The notes: generated from the letters alone by a model not told the origin. Numbered from the stretch's first letter, positions 1 to 10,943 are shown. The stretch: DNA of 64,000 bases from Limonium bicolor (GCA_023374045.1 CM041780.1:29816337-29880336); one strand, 5' to 3'. Numbers and translations are program-made.

Positions 1-562
1 AACGGTGATCGACTTCTTTGAACCTGAAAATAAAACAATCGCCCCAAGGGGCTCAGCAAAATTGCTACATATGACTTCTGCATATCCCGCGTACTAGCGA
101 GGGTACGCCGACTATTTGGTCGAGAGCATGCGGTTCATTTTAGTTCAAACAACATGCAATACAACAATACATCATATATGTACATTCACAGAACACTCCA
201 CATTCAATCCAGGAATACAACCCACACGGATACCACATCCCACTTGGTAAGTTCAGCTACCTTATTCTTCGGCCTTGAGAGACCGTATCTCAAGTGAGTT
301 TCATTCTCGTTAATTACCAAATTTCTTTCTCAACCGTGTAGTTTTACTTGACTCCTAGATCATTGGACACTCCCGGTCCCGATCTAGTTTCTTAATTATT
401 CTACTCTTGAAAAATTTTAGGTTAAGCCCCAAAGGCCTCCGGGTAGAGACATATATAGGTCTCACCATCGGGCTTTTATAATCTCAATACGGGATTAGAA
501 ACATTCTCTCATGTTCCCCTTTCCTATCCCATAATACCCAGCTTACCTCTTTAGACAGGTAA
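1..562 (-). repeat. LTR fragment, related to element C, minus strand
   Basis: The reverse complement resembles the 3' third of the LTR at 39009-43292. It shares the motif GCATG..TCGACCAA.T.GTCGGCGTACCCTC.CTAGTACGCGGG (best seen at about 75-140) and a GCTGAGCCCC..GGGG block followed by TTTTCAGGT near position 15-60. It is cut by the window edge on the left and by element A at 563. No coding capacity is seen. It is a different subfamily from C because only blocks match. Confidence 0.7.
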
Positions 563-3209
563 TGAAATACCCCAAACTAATAAAACATAGATTAAACATC
601 TAATCACATTAATTAAGGCCTAAACATGCCTTAAAAGTCAACTGAGAACAACAGTGGTCAACACAAAGCAAGATATTGCATCCTTTGACTGTTTAGGGTA
701 AATAAATGCCCAATGAACTTCTTAGGACCTAAAACTTTGTCCTAAGATTATTAACACATTACTAAACATATTATAATTGTTGGAAACACTCCAACACAAA
801 GAACAAGCATTTACATGCTTCAAGGTCAAGTAGGGCAAAAATGTGCTCTAAGAAAACCTTAAAGGTCTAATGACCTCTAAATGATATAAAATTGGATTCC
901 ATGATCAAATATCATGTAAGGAACACAACAAAACTGTTCTCAAAGAAAACTAAGCTCAGAAACACCTTGCGACACAAAATGTGCACTAAAATACCTTAAA
1001 GCACGTTTTTGTGTATGAGCTCTAAGATAATGACTTTTTGTCACTGTAAAGACTAGATTATAATTTTTATAACATTAATGTGAAATGATAGACTATATTA
1101 TAAAGTCTAAATCAAAGTTTAAAAATAAAATCAAAATGGGCAATTTAGTATGAATAGTACCCAAAAATAACATTTAATTACTAAGTCTTAACTATGGTCA
1201 AATGTCATCCATTGACCATGCCCTTCATTGCCGACCTCATATGGCTGTCAAACCCACCCATTAATCATTCTCTAATCAATTAGCCATCCAATATAATGAG
1301 TCATCAAATTACTTTTTCATAAAGTAACATAAAGTAACTTATAAGGCAAAATTGGCTTACCTTTCTCATTTGCCTTCATCCCTGCCGACACAAGCTTGCT
1401 CCAGCCTCTATTTGGCTTCTCAAACCTTGGCTAACACACCAATACAGAGGAGAACAACAATTGACATAGGTAAGCTTATTAAGCCATTTTATGTTCATTC
1501 TCTTCACAATTCTTTCCTCTTTCCATGGAGCAAAGCATCAACCATTTCCATCAATATTTCTAGGTTGTTTTGGAGGTTAAAAAGAGGGCAAATTATGGCT
1601 GTAACAAGGGAATAAGGTGGATAAATCTAATCTTGTTCTTATGGTATAAAAATGTGCTTTAAGCACTTATCCTTTGATTTTCTTCAAATCCGGTTGTAAA
1701 GCTTTGTTTTCTAACCGTATAATCTTCATCTTAAAATACTTATTCAGTTGGTATATCAAGAGCTTCAAGGTATAGCCAGATCCAAGCCAAAAACACCATT
1801 TTAGGCATTTTAATCAAGGTAAAAATTAGCCATCTTCTAATCTGAGTTATACCAATTTAAAGCTTGGTTTTAGTAACTCATTTGATGCTCTTATTGTACT
1901 GTAAAAACAGGCCGAAGACATCTTTGATTACCTTGGTATTCTAAGGTAAATTTTACCTTGAAAATTTACATTAAACACTTCTTATGGTTAGATCTTGCTT
2001 GGAGACTAATCATGCCTTAATTGCTGTTTGAAAAATTGTAAACTAAGTTACTATTTGCTTTAGTTTAAATATCTCCAAAAGCAAGCTTTCTTCACATTCT
2101 CTCATTCCTCTTTTGTTCCCACCGTAGCCAACCCTTCTTCCTCCTCCTCTCTCCATCGGTTTATCTACAGCAACAATGCCATGGAGATTCACCATTGAAG
2201 GAGCTTGAGCTCATATTTTCATGCCTTGTCATTCTTCTTTGCTTCAAGGTAAGGAAAATCAAAGAAAACAACATTTCCTCTTGTTTTTGTGTGTAACCGA
2301 GAATCACCCTTTGATGGTGTGTTCTTTTGATCTTTCATAGCTCCATTTCAATCTTCAAAGGACAAGGAGGAGTCCTCTCTTGATGCTTATTCAAGCTTTC
2401 TTTTGTTTCCAAGGTAAAACAACTATCCTAATGTGCAAAGACAATATATATAACCTAGGGTTTGTAAATGAGTTTAAGCATGAAGCTTGAATGCTCATTG
2501 GTTTTACTTGTGTATTGATTAGAACATTGACAAGTAGCCAAGTACTCTTGCCGATTTCCAAACAAGGAAGAACAAGAGTGTTCAAGTAAAAATCTTGAAG
2601 AAAAGAGGTAAACAAACTATCTCAATGTGGTTTAAAATGCCTTAGGAAAAAATGAGCTTGATTTGCTTAATAAAATACCTAAGGAGCCAATGGTAAATGA
2701 CCTAGAGAAATGCTGTCAAGGAGTTTATAAAAGGGCATATGTGATGTTGAGTGTATTTGCAGGTCAAAGGCAATATAAATGTGGGAAATTCAGTGTTTAT
2801 GGTTTATGTTATTTAAGGGCCTAGGTGCCAAGCAATTTAAGTTTATGCACTATATTGTGATGTAGTGTCAATTTGGTGAAGTGTTGTGTGTGAGAAAGTT
2901 CTTGATGGATTAGGTGTTCTTGAATGTTAAATGGTGAAAACAATATGTTTTGGTATGACAATGTGCTAGGAGAACCCATGGCAAAATTTGGGTAATGTAT
3001 AAGAAGTTTTAAGTGTTTAAAATGATGTTTAGGTAAGGAAGATGTTTGAACTTGTGAAGAAAATTCTTGGAAGGACATGAAGTATTTTTGGTGGGCTAAA
3101 TATAGTGTGGGAACATGCTATAAACCTAAGGGGGAAGTATTATGAGTATTGAGCATTTAGGCAAGAAATGAGTAAGTGTTTAAGGTATAGAAAATGGAGT
3201 TTTGGGCAC

Positions 3210-3460
3210 GTCCGAACTACCGTCCGAACATGGACGTTCGGACATGCCCTGTTGCGCGTAAGTCACCTGAACTTCGACCGGTGTCCGAACTACCGTCCGA
3301 ATTTGGAAGTTCGGACACACCTATCTCTATATTCTGTTTTGGCCTCGAACAACGTCCGGACTTGGGAAGCTCGGATGCATGTTCGGACAGTCGTCTATTT
3401 ACACCCATTTGAGCCTCGAACAGTGTCCGAACTTGGGAAGTCCGGACACAAGTTCGGACA
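3210..3460 (+). repeat. Hairpin array GTCCGAAC...GTTCGGAC in LTR A
   Basis: Four imperfect units spaced about 75-90 nt. Each has arms of the type GTCCGAACT and AGTTCGGAC around a shorter inner copy of the same motif, and the spacers are unrelated. The same array is in the 3' LTR at 22260-22510. The short open frames here are by-products of the repeat. Function unknown. Confidence 0.8.
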
Positions 3461-3769
3461 AGGCGCTGTATGGACCAAAAACATTGTTTAAGGTTATAGG
3501 ATGATGGGGATTATTAAGTAATGATGTTATAAGATTGTTAAGGACATGTTAAGTGAGTTATAATGACAATTTAGTGGGGAAAAGTTGTATTAAAATGTAA
3601 AAGTAAAACAAGTTAAAATGTGAAGTTATTTAACTAGTTAACGGGGATAAGTTATGAGCATTAGACTTTAAACAATCATGTTACCCCGATGTTAATAAAA
3701 GTAAATGCAATGTTACCAGTTGTTCAAAGATGTTACGAGGAACATATGATGACACGTTAGAGTGAAACC

Positions 3770-3830
3770 CCGGTGACAGGTATGGTTTTCTTGCAACCTG
3801 TGTCCTACCGGATTACACCGGCTTGTATGC
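3770..3830 (+). repeat. Conserved LTR block shared by A, L and C
   Basis: CGGTGACAGGTATGG, then TTCTTGCAACCTGTGTCCTA, then CCGGATTACACCGGCTTGT. Clear relatives stand in LTR L (30998-31057) and LTR C (41904-41967), whose surrounding sequence is otherwise unalike. The second A copy is at about 22817-22880. Confidence 0.7.
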
Positions 3831-5241
3831 CAATGTGTTTTTCTGTATGTTTTCCACGTTGTAAGATAAACATGTAATGAGTTTACAGTAATTCATATAT
3901 GTGGCGTGTCTAGTTCCGATACCATTTAACCTCGAAAGTGTTAAACTTAGCTAACTGAGTCTAGGATCACATGAGAGATCGGTATTCGGAATTTAACGAC
4001 CCGGACCATGAGACGTTCTAACCACGGCTATGCGTGAGTTAATTGTGTAATGTTGTGGGTGAATGTATGGACCTCCCTCGTGTGTTTAACCCAGTCGAAA
4101 TACCTTCTTGGTGTGTGGGTGTGATAGGCTCCATAGTGGGGCTCTAACTAGTTATCTACAAGTAAATATGTACTAACGGGGGTGAGGAATCCGGTTAGGC
4201 CGGTCGCGCGTTGTTGAGGAGTGGGTATCCTTTTTAGCCTTACCCTCCTCTCTGTTATGGTTGTTTCCCTCATGGGTTACGATCTCCCATTAGCTTACGC
4301 CAAAGCTTAGCTATTCTGACTTATGATCGGTTTAGGGGGAACATGTGTTTATGTGGTGTGTTCGGGTCACCATATCCGAACCATCTTAACTTAAGTTACT
4401 CGTCCGACTATTAGGACGGTAATGAGTGTTGTATAATGAGTTTATCATGAGGGTGACATCATTCTCTAGGCTCACCAGTGAATTAACTATGTTTGGGTCG
4501 GTTCCTAAGAGAACCGTTCCTGTTATGTTATGTGTTGTTGTTGTAATGCAATTCCCATTGCGATGTTGTTATGTGCACGTTGAAACGTGAAAAGTGTTGT
4601 TATGTAGTGTATGTTATATGTTGTAAAATGTGGTATGGGGATCATGGATATGAATCCCAGTTTGTGATAAGAGGCGTTTAAGGATAACCCGATTAATGGG
4701 TGAGTGTCGTCTATTAAGGAAGTAGCTCCATTAGAGGAGAAACACTCTAGGGGTAATGAACACCATGAGTGACTTATCAAGTAAGGATGTGTTATCTGTT
4801 TGTTGAGCCCATTGAGGTGGAATGTTATGTGTTGTGTGTTTATAGTTTACATGCATGATTCAAATATACTCAATCGCATGCTAAGACGACAATTAGTTGT
4901 GTGTGGCCCGGTAGCATGCGGGCTGCGGGATTACCATACTAGCAAAGGTGCTGAGCCCCTGGGGGGCCACCCTTTTCTCTTCTTTTTCCTATTTCAGGTA
5001 CAAGGAGCTGGAAGCCGTTCGAGAGTAGGACGGGGTACTCGTTTGTACATGGGTAATCATTTTAAGTATATTTGTACAGTAGGTGTAGTAAGACCGAAAT
5101 TGTAATCGGCATTAGTTTGTGAATACTCGGAACAGTTAGAAAGTATGTGTATGTTTTGTTGTTAATGAAAAAGGGATAGCAATGTGTAGTCGCTCGGGAA
5201 TCTAGTCCATCAGACCGATACAATGTATATGTAATAGCCTT

Positions 5242-5263
5242 GTTAGCCACGTGGGTGGTTAAC
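5242..5263 (+). other. U5 hairpin, LTR A
   Basis: Arms GTTAGCCAC and GTGGTTAAC around a GTGG loop. Equivalent stems with compensating base changes are in LTR C (43170-43191), L (32093-32114) and G (27817-27838). A second A copy is at 24293-24314. Confidence 0.75.
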
Positions 5264-5362
5264 GGCGTGTAACACCAATGAGTTAAGTAACGTGATGAAG
5301 TATGTTTTTTCCGCTGCAGTTTGTTGTAAGTGTATTAATGTTGGATGGGGTGTTACAAAAAG

Positions 5363-5374
5363 TGGTATCAGAGC
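5363..5374 (+). other. PBS of element A (tRNA-iMet)
   Basis: TGGTATCAGAGC, complementary to the 3' end of plant initiator tRNA-Met, five bases after the LTR end. It is part of a perfect 10-bp inverted repeat (5367-5390, loop AGTA) that would fold the PBS into a hairpin. Confidence 0.95.
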
Positions 5375-6194
5375 GAAGTATCGCTCTGATTACTGAATTA
5401 CCGAGCTTAGGAAGTACCGAGTTAGGATTTTAGTACCTTGGGTTAAGGTTGAGTGATAGCGTGAGAGATACGCTAGTTGGGAATTACCAGTGAACACTGA
5501 AAACCTACTATGTCCTTCCCGCCCTCCACAGTCCCTGTTTATAACTTGGGGAAACAACGCCAGAGAGATGAAAGTCCTCTCTTACTCGGGAATACCCGAT
5601 CTGGCTGTTACTAAGTACCACTGTGAGTACGGAGAACCAGTCATACGGTAGATCCCGAAGAGTGGGAATCCCGGAGACGGTTTCCATCTGAACAATGTTA
5701 ACCGCATTAATAGCGAAGGATGACGAATTTTATGTATAAGAGAATATAATTTCTGGCAACCTGGGTCGACATGCTGAGCAGTCGAGAGCAACCAGCTGCA
5801 ACGCACCAACCGTGCAACAGACAAGAAGTGAAGTAATGAAACCCGAGACGAGCGTCTACGGGACCACGATTATTACATAATGTCGCCAACGGTATACCAA
5901 CCGACAAAGGAACTACAACGTAGTACCCAAACAAGAGACAAGTCTTAGTAACCACGACAAATGGTGGAACGGGCTACGAAGAGGAAACAATACTAAGAAA
6001 AGGGGGTCTCCCAGAATGGGAAACACCCTAGTTAATGATTATCATGTGAAGACAGTGAGAAGTTGAAGTTACCCAGAGGGTTATTGTCAAGACTATAAGG
6101 TCGAGTAAGGGCCAACAAGGCCACTGATAATAGTGCGGGTAAGAACAATACCGCAACCGGTGTGTGTGATTAACCGATAGCCAGTTAGCATGGC

Positions 6195-6214
6195 GCACTT
6201 GTCATGGCAAGTGC
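6195..6214 (+). other. Leader hairpin GCACTTG/CAAGTGC, element A
   Basis: A 7-bp perfect stem with a 6-nt loop, about 820 nt after the PBS. The same stem with different loops stands in L (32632-32651) and C (44259-44278). Confidence 0.7.
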
Positions 6215-7445
6215 TGCTATAACAGGGATATTCGGGAAAATTTTTAACAAATACAAAGTACTTAGTAAAGTACCATGAAGTTAAATGAGATCATTATGAC
6301 CATGGAAGGTCTTGATAGCCTAACCTCTGTAATTGGAAGTACACCAGTCAGCAGGAAGCTAGACTTGCTTAAGGCAAGAAAACGTTGTGAAACCATGAAA
6401 AATTTTCTTTCAAACTTCGAACTCTTTATTTCAAAACCAGATTTTCTTTCAAACCAACACTTCTTTCTAACCTTCTTTTAAACCAAACCAGTAAACCCAA
6501 AGGTAGTTGATAAAGATACAACAGTGGATAAACTTCCCTCGATTAAGTTCGGGGAGCACGGAATGCATATTGTCACAGGACAATATAAGGGAGTTGACAA
6601 CAGAATACTTCACCTAGGCGTGTGACGGACACTACGAGTGTACCAACTGAAATGTGGGACGACCGCACTCCGATAGGAGCTTGTGGGCCTGACAGACCTA
6701 CTTATGGGTTAGTTGCGTAAGTAGTAATGTATCAGTAGGGTACCCCACATATGTATACAAGTAGAGTCCGGAACACGGGAAGTAGTCAACTCCATACTAC
6801 GGTTAGCAGTAAAAGTCAAGCAAGAGGAACGGATTACCAAGAATGGCTAAAGTAAAGGAACTCAGTTAAGTTAACGAGATTAGAGGAATTAGTGAATTCA
6901 TTCAAGGAAATGTTTAAGAGTCAGGAGGTGCGAGGTGCACTAACTGTTATGTAAAGACATCACATATGTCTTAAGAATCCCGAGGGGTAAACATGATAGC
7001 TGGAACGGTGACCCAGCCTGTATATGACGAGGCAAATGCTTAATTTGGACACATTAATGTGCAATGAACGGGATGAAACTCCCAGAATGAGTACCTACAC
7101 TACCAGGAGATGTTGATCTTCACAAAAGATAATAAGCCAGTCAAGAACGCAAAACGGCGTGGCTAACTGAATATACCAATAAGTGCGAACCAGATGTAAA
7201 GGCATAACTTAACAACACCCAGGAGCAATCTTTGAAGGGTGTTCGCATCAACGATAGTTGAACAAGATAACATGACATAAGCACAAGAGTTGGAGCTAAT
7301 TTTCAGTTTAGACATAAGTTATCAGGAGACGGACTGACAATCCCAAGGGGCATCCCATGAAAGGAAATGGAATGCAACGACCTTGTCATGGAGCTCAATA
7401 TGATATCCAAACCATGTAATGTTGTACAGAGAAGTACATGTGTGT

Positions 7446-7450
7446 GGACA
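7446..7450 (+). other. TSD GGACA, left of element S
   Basis: Matches GGACA at 17341-17345 on the other side of the 9890-bp insertion. Confidence 0.95.
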
Positions 7451-7613
7451 TGTAATACCCTGAATTTTTGTAACCCTAATGGAAACCATAGTTCCATAGG
7501 AATTATAGAGAACACGAGGAAACCATAGTGGTTGGGAATCAACCAAGAAACTGTGGAGAAACCCTAATTTAGAAAGTCCCAAAAAACACTGAAATTTCGG
7601 GAAGTTATTTAGA

Positions 7614-7722
7614 GGTCAAAAAGCCCCGGTCAACTGTGGTCAAACCTTGGTCAACCATGGTCTGACCTCGGTCAAACATTGGACATTGGTCAAACCTTGG
7701 TCAATGGTCAACTTTGACCATG
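7614..7722 (+). promoter_or_regulatory. W-box-like cluster in U3 of LTR S1
   Basis: Eight GGTCAA and one TTGACC fall within about 110 bp, roughly 450-560 bp upstream of the TATA box. TTGACC/T is the W-box core bound by plant WRKY factors. The cluster recurs in LTR 2 (about 11143-11252) and LTR 3 (about 14691-14800). Binding is inferred, not shown. Confidence 0.55.
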
Positions 7723-8173
7723 ATGATGCAGTGGTGATGCAGTGATGATGAGGCAGTGATGATGTAGTGATGATGTTGGCATGACATAATGATGATGTAA
7801 GCGTTGAGGTGTCAAGAGATGATCAGTTACACATGGTCCAATCAAGAGAAGCCTTGTGTCACCTTCATTAATGAGGGGAGGTCACACATGGATGGTGGAG
7901 ATTAATCCAAGCAAAATATCTACGATCCGACGGCTCTAAATGAAGACATCTTCCTTAACCTCCTTACTATGCACTAATTCATCCTTTTGTAATCATTTTA
8001 GGGATAAGCCTTATCCATTCATTAATGAAGGAGGAGACACTCCAAGGGCTGGGATTAGTCTTAGCCAAGTGTCCATCATCCAAGGGGTTACAAAGGATAA
8101 GCCTTATCATTATAATCATTACCCTTAATTAATGAGAGAAATTAATCTCATTTAAGAGATCACTCACTCCATC

Positions 8174-8180
8174 TATAAAA
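8174..8180 (+). promoter_or_regulatory. TATA box of LTR S1
   Basis: TATAAAA in the context ATCTATAAAAGG, followed by a CT-rich stretch. Conserved in LTR 2 (11717-11723) and LTR 3 (15260-15266). It probably marks the U3/R start of transcription about 30 nt downstream. Confidence 0.7.
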
Positions 8181-10259
8181 GGGAGCTGGGTTCTGATTTC
8201 CTTGCCTTCTTCACACACCCTCACGCCATTATAATACCATAGAAGCTTATAGAAGGCAACACCCACCATTAAAGAAGAGAATTCAAGCTAGATATCAAGG
8301 AAAAACAAGATTTCAAGGAGGGAGAAGAAGCTGGTGACCTTGGGTGAATTGGTTGGTTGAAGAAATTGATTTAATTAGCTAAGGAACTTGTAAGGTCGTG
8401 GCTATAATGGCAAGGAGAGTCCAGGTAACACTTATGCTCACCATTTCTTTCTTTAAACCCTGATTTTGAGCTTTAACTCTTGTTGATGGTAACTTCCGAA
8501 CCCGAGCTTCTCTTGAGCTTAAATTTTGACCTTGCTCTTATATAGTTATTACTAGACTAAGATCAAAATGTAGGCGACAATACTTTTGGGAAGTAGGATA
8601 ATTTCTAGGTAACTCTTAGGAAGGAAAAATGTGTTTTAAGACTCCATGAGTGATTTTGATGGGATTTTGTTGAGTTTGGTGTGTTATTATACCTATATTA
8701 ACTCATAATAATTGATTATAGGTGGTGGGAACTCGTGGTTAGACATAAAGATGCTAGGTTAAGGTGGGAGGGCTTAAATGGTGCTTTAAGCCTTGAGACT
8801 TAGTTAAATAGGTTTCCGAATTCATCTTGCCCTAAAGTTTGACGGCATTCTTATATTTCCAATTTAGATCCATGGTCAAAAATTCAGGTTGAAACTCATT
8901 TGGGAAGTCATTCGAATTATTAGGAAGTGATTTGGGTTAATGGTGTGCTTTAAGCTTGTATAAGTGAAATTGTGTGTTGGATATTGGATTTAATGGTTTA
9001 TCTGGTCATTATAGTCCGAATATGACTTGTGGTTCAATTTTTAAGAGATGGTGATGTGTAAAATATATAAGGAAGCCCTGTACGGTTATATGTGTGCTAA
9101 AACTTGGAAAGAAGGAAAATTGTGTTTAAGTGTGGTTTTGGGTGTTTTGTTGCTTGGTTTAGCCTTGAAAGGTTTGGCATGATATTGGTTTGACTATTTA
9201 TCAGAAAATATGATGTGGATATCTTAACCCCTTTTCTAAGGATGATTGTGTGTAATATTCTTCTGGATGGTTTTGGAAATGATTTTTGAGTTATCCTTGT
9301 GTTGAATGTTGATTTATGACTGATAAGAGATTGAGCTGGTTTCTGGTTGAGTGAATGGTATATTCATGGAAGGAGCTTATTATTACACGAATTGTGAATC
9401 TATTTAAGTTTTACAAATTATGTTGGTCATGATTATGAATGTTGGATTGGAAATTGTATTGTGTGTGATACTATGTGATGGTGGACTTGTTGGTTGGTTG
9501 GATGGTGATATTGAGAAAGGCTATGGTTAGCCTCATTGAGAAAAGCTATTTGAGAAACTGAAATTAAGTCATTTTATGGCTTGCCGTATTGGCGACTGAT
9601 TATTAGACTCCTACCAATGAATTAGGGTCGTCCTATGATCTACTCTTTGAGCTATGGTTAGCCTTAGGGGGTGTGCACACTTAAGGACATAGGGCCAGAG
9701 AATTGAGATTTGTGGATTTCACTTTGTGATTCCAGTGGGGTATTGAGATTTAACCGATTGACGTGGTACGAATGTGATGGTATTCCAAGGGCAGGTAAAC
9801 TCTTCAGTGTGATATACTCTTATTGCATTCCTCTACTTGTGTGATGATGTTGGATGCTTATTTGTTATGCAAAGAGTTTTAAAGAGAAAATGAATCTTAC
9901 AGGGTGAGGTAATTGTTACTCAGTTTCGCTGATTTTGTGCAACCCCTTCGTGTGTTTGTTTGGATTTATGGTTGCAGGTGAAGTTAAATCTTTGTGTGAT
10001 ATTGCTCTTGAGCTTGGGACAAGGGAACACACCGACATAGCTAGGAATTTCATTTATTAGTAAGTGGCAAACTCCTTGGAGCATGTTCCGGGAGTTAGGT
10101 TGTAGGTGGAATAGCCTTAACATCCACACTAGTTGGTGTGGGTGTGGCGGTAGCACTCCGGTTTGGCTTATGTGTTATTTAATCTTCCGCTGTAAAATAT
10201 TGTAGAAAGTTGTACAAAAAAATAAATAAATTAGGGTGTAAAACCCGGGGTTTGCAGAG

Positions 10260-10271
10260 TGGTATCAGAGC
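10260..10271 (+). other. PBS of S, first interior
   Basis: TGGTATCAGAGC, three bases after the LTR end. Followed by GGTT and TGCTCT, so AGAGCA/TGCTCT can form a 6-bp stem over the PBS. Confidence 0.93.
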
Positions 10272-10469
10272 AGGTTTGCTCTTTAGGGAGCTTTGGCTGA
10301 GTTAAGATTAAATCTAGGCATAAAATTTGACAAGCCGTGGGGATGGGAATTGTGTTTGTTGCTTGTTACCTATTCGTTTGATTGTTTGGAATTAGTTGTG
10401 ATCGCAGATAATTAGGGCTATACTAGGATAATACTGGAACTTGTTTAATTGTGCAATTGCTTGAATCTG

Positions 10470-10605
10470 ACGTGGAAGGTTGACCTTGATCCTGGTCAGA
10501 TGAAGGGAAACTGAACACAAATTGAGGTGGAAGGATAGTTCAACACTGGCACTGACCATGGAAGGGTTGGAGGATTCCTGAAGCTTCCTGTAAGTGATCA
10601 CGAAA
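10470..10605 (+). repeat. Conserved interior block, element S copy 1
   Basis: About 130 bp containing GGAAGGATAGTTCAACACTG and GGTTGGAGGATTCCTGAAGC. Relatives: S copy 2 (14010-14150), A (19385-19498), L (34243-34383) and C (48295-48373 joined to 57406-57465). LTRs of these families are much less alike than this block. Confidence 0.75.
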
Positions 10606-10611
10606 AATTAG

Positions 10612-10641
10612 ATCAGAGTAGCGCAATGGAAGCGTGGTTGG
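10612..10641 (+). other. tRNA-iMet 5'-half mimic, element S copy 1
   Basis: ATCAGAGTAGCGCAATGGAA followed by GCGTGGTTGG. It matches the start of plant initiator tRNA-Met (as I remember it) at all but about four of 30 positions, through acceptor strand, A box/D arm and into the anticodon stem. No tRNA 3' half or B box follows, so it is not a tRNA gene. Confidence 0.7.
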
Positions 10642-10943
10642 AGTAAGACGTAGGTGTTGATTAGTGGAGAAGTAATTGAGGATAGTTTGATATTAATATT
10701 GAAGATTGATGCAATATGACACTTAAAGTGTTTGGCATGTTTATATGATCTAAATTATTATCTTATTGCCATGTGGTGAATTATCTGAAGTAGATGGATT
10801 GTTATTGTATGTAGTGAATGTTGTCACTTTAAGTGGTGAATTATTTGTGGTGGTTGAGAATCTTTGTGTTGTTATAATGCGTATAGTGGAGAAATAATAT
10901 TGATAAGTCTTATTGTTATGTGATGTGACTGTGAGGTGAGTTC

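Larger units (their letters stand above)
563..5357 (+). repeat. 5' LTR of element A (chimeric)
   Basis: Starts TGAAATACCCC and ends GGGGTGTTACA directly before the PBS. From 2046 to the end it is nearly identical to 3' LTR 20974-24408. From 563 to 2045 it is only loosely alignable with 20199-20973 and twice as long. A 129-bp segment of the 3' LTR (21104-21232) is missing at 2182, between short TGCCAT repeats. It contains a hairpin array (3210-3460), a conserved LTR block (3770-3830), a possible 3' splice site (4997) and a U5 hairpin (5242-5263). No gene is seen. Confidence 0.85.
5358..7450 (+). mobile_element. Element A interior, 5' part, non-coding
   Basis: No frame resembles a retroelement protein. 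Long blocks match the interior of element C: 5510-5600 with 43455-43545 (CGCCAGAGAGA..ACTCGGG..ACCCGATCTGGC) and about 6590-6770 with 44615-44780 (ATACTTCACCTAGGCGTGTG and following). It therefore descends from the same non-coding interior. It ends where element S inserted (target GGACA, 7446-7450). Confidence 0.75.
7451..10256 (+). repeat. LTR 1 of element S
   Basis: Holds a cluster of GGTCAA/TTGACC motifs (about 7614-7722), a GATGAT-rich microsatellite (about 7720-7800), a TATA box (8174-8180), a possible splice donor CCAG/GTAACA (8424/8425) and an acceptor TTGCAG/GTGAAG (9977/9978). A U5 inverted repeat CCACAC..GTGTGG lies near 10122-10140. The terminal TGTTACA has decayed to TTTGCA. Short open frames (for example 7940-8128) recur by copy, not by selection. 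Confidence 0.9.

Noticed and set aside
7940..8128. 62-residue open frame in LTR S
   Set aside because: Recurs at 11484-11675 with frame shifts and is not maintained at the third LTR; no domain.
10612..10641. Functional tRNA-Met gene
   Set aside because: Only the 5' half is present; no T arm, B box, 3' acceptor strand or terminator follows in any of the copies.
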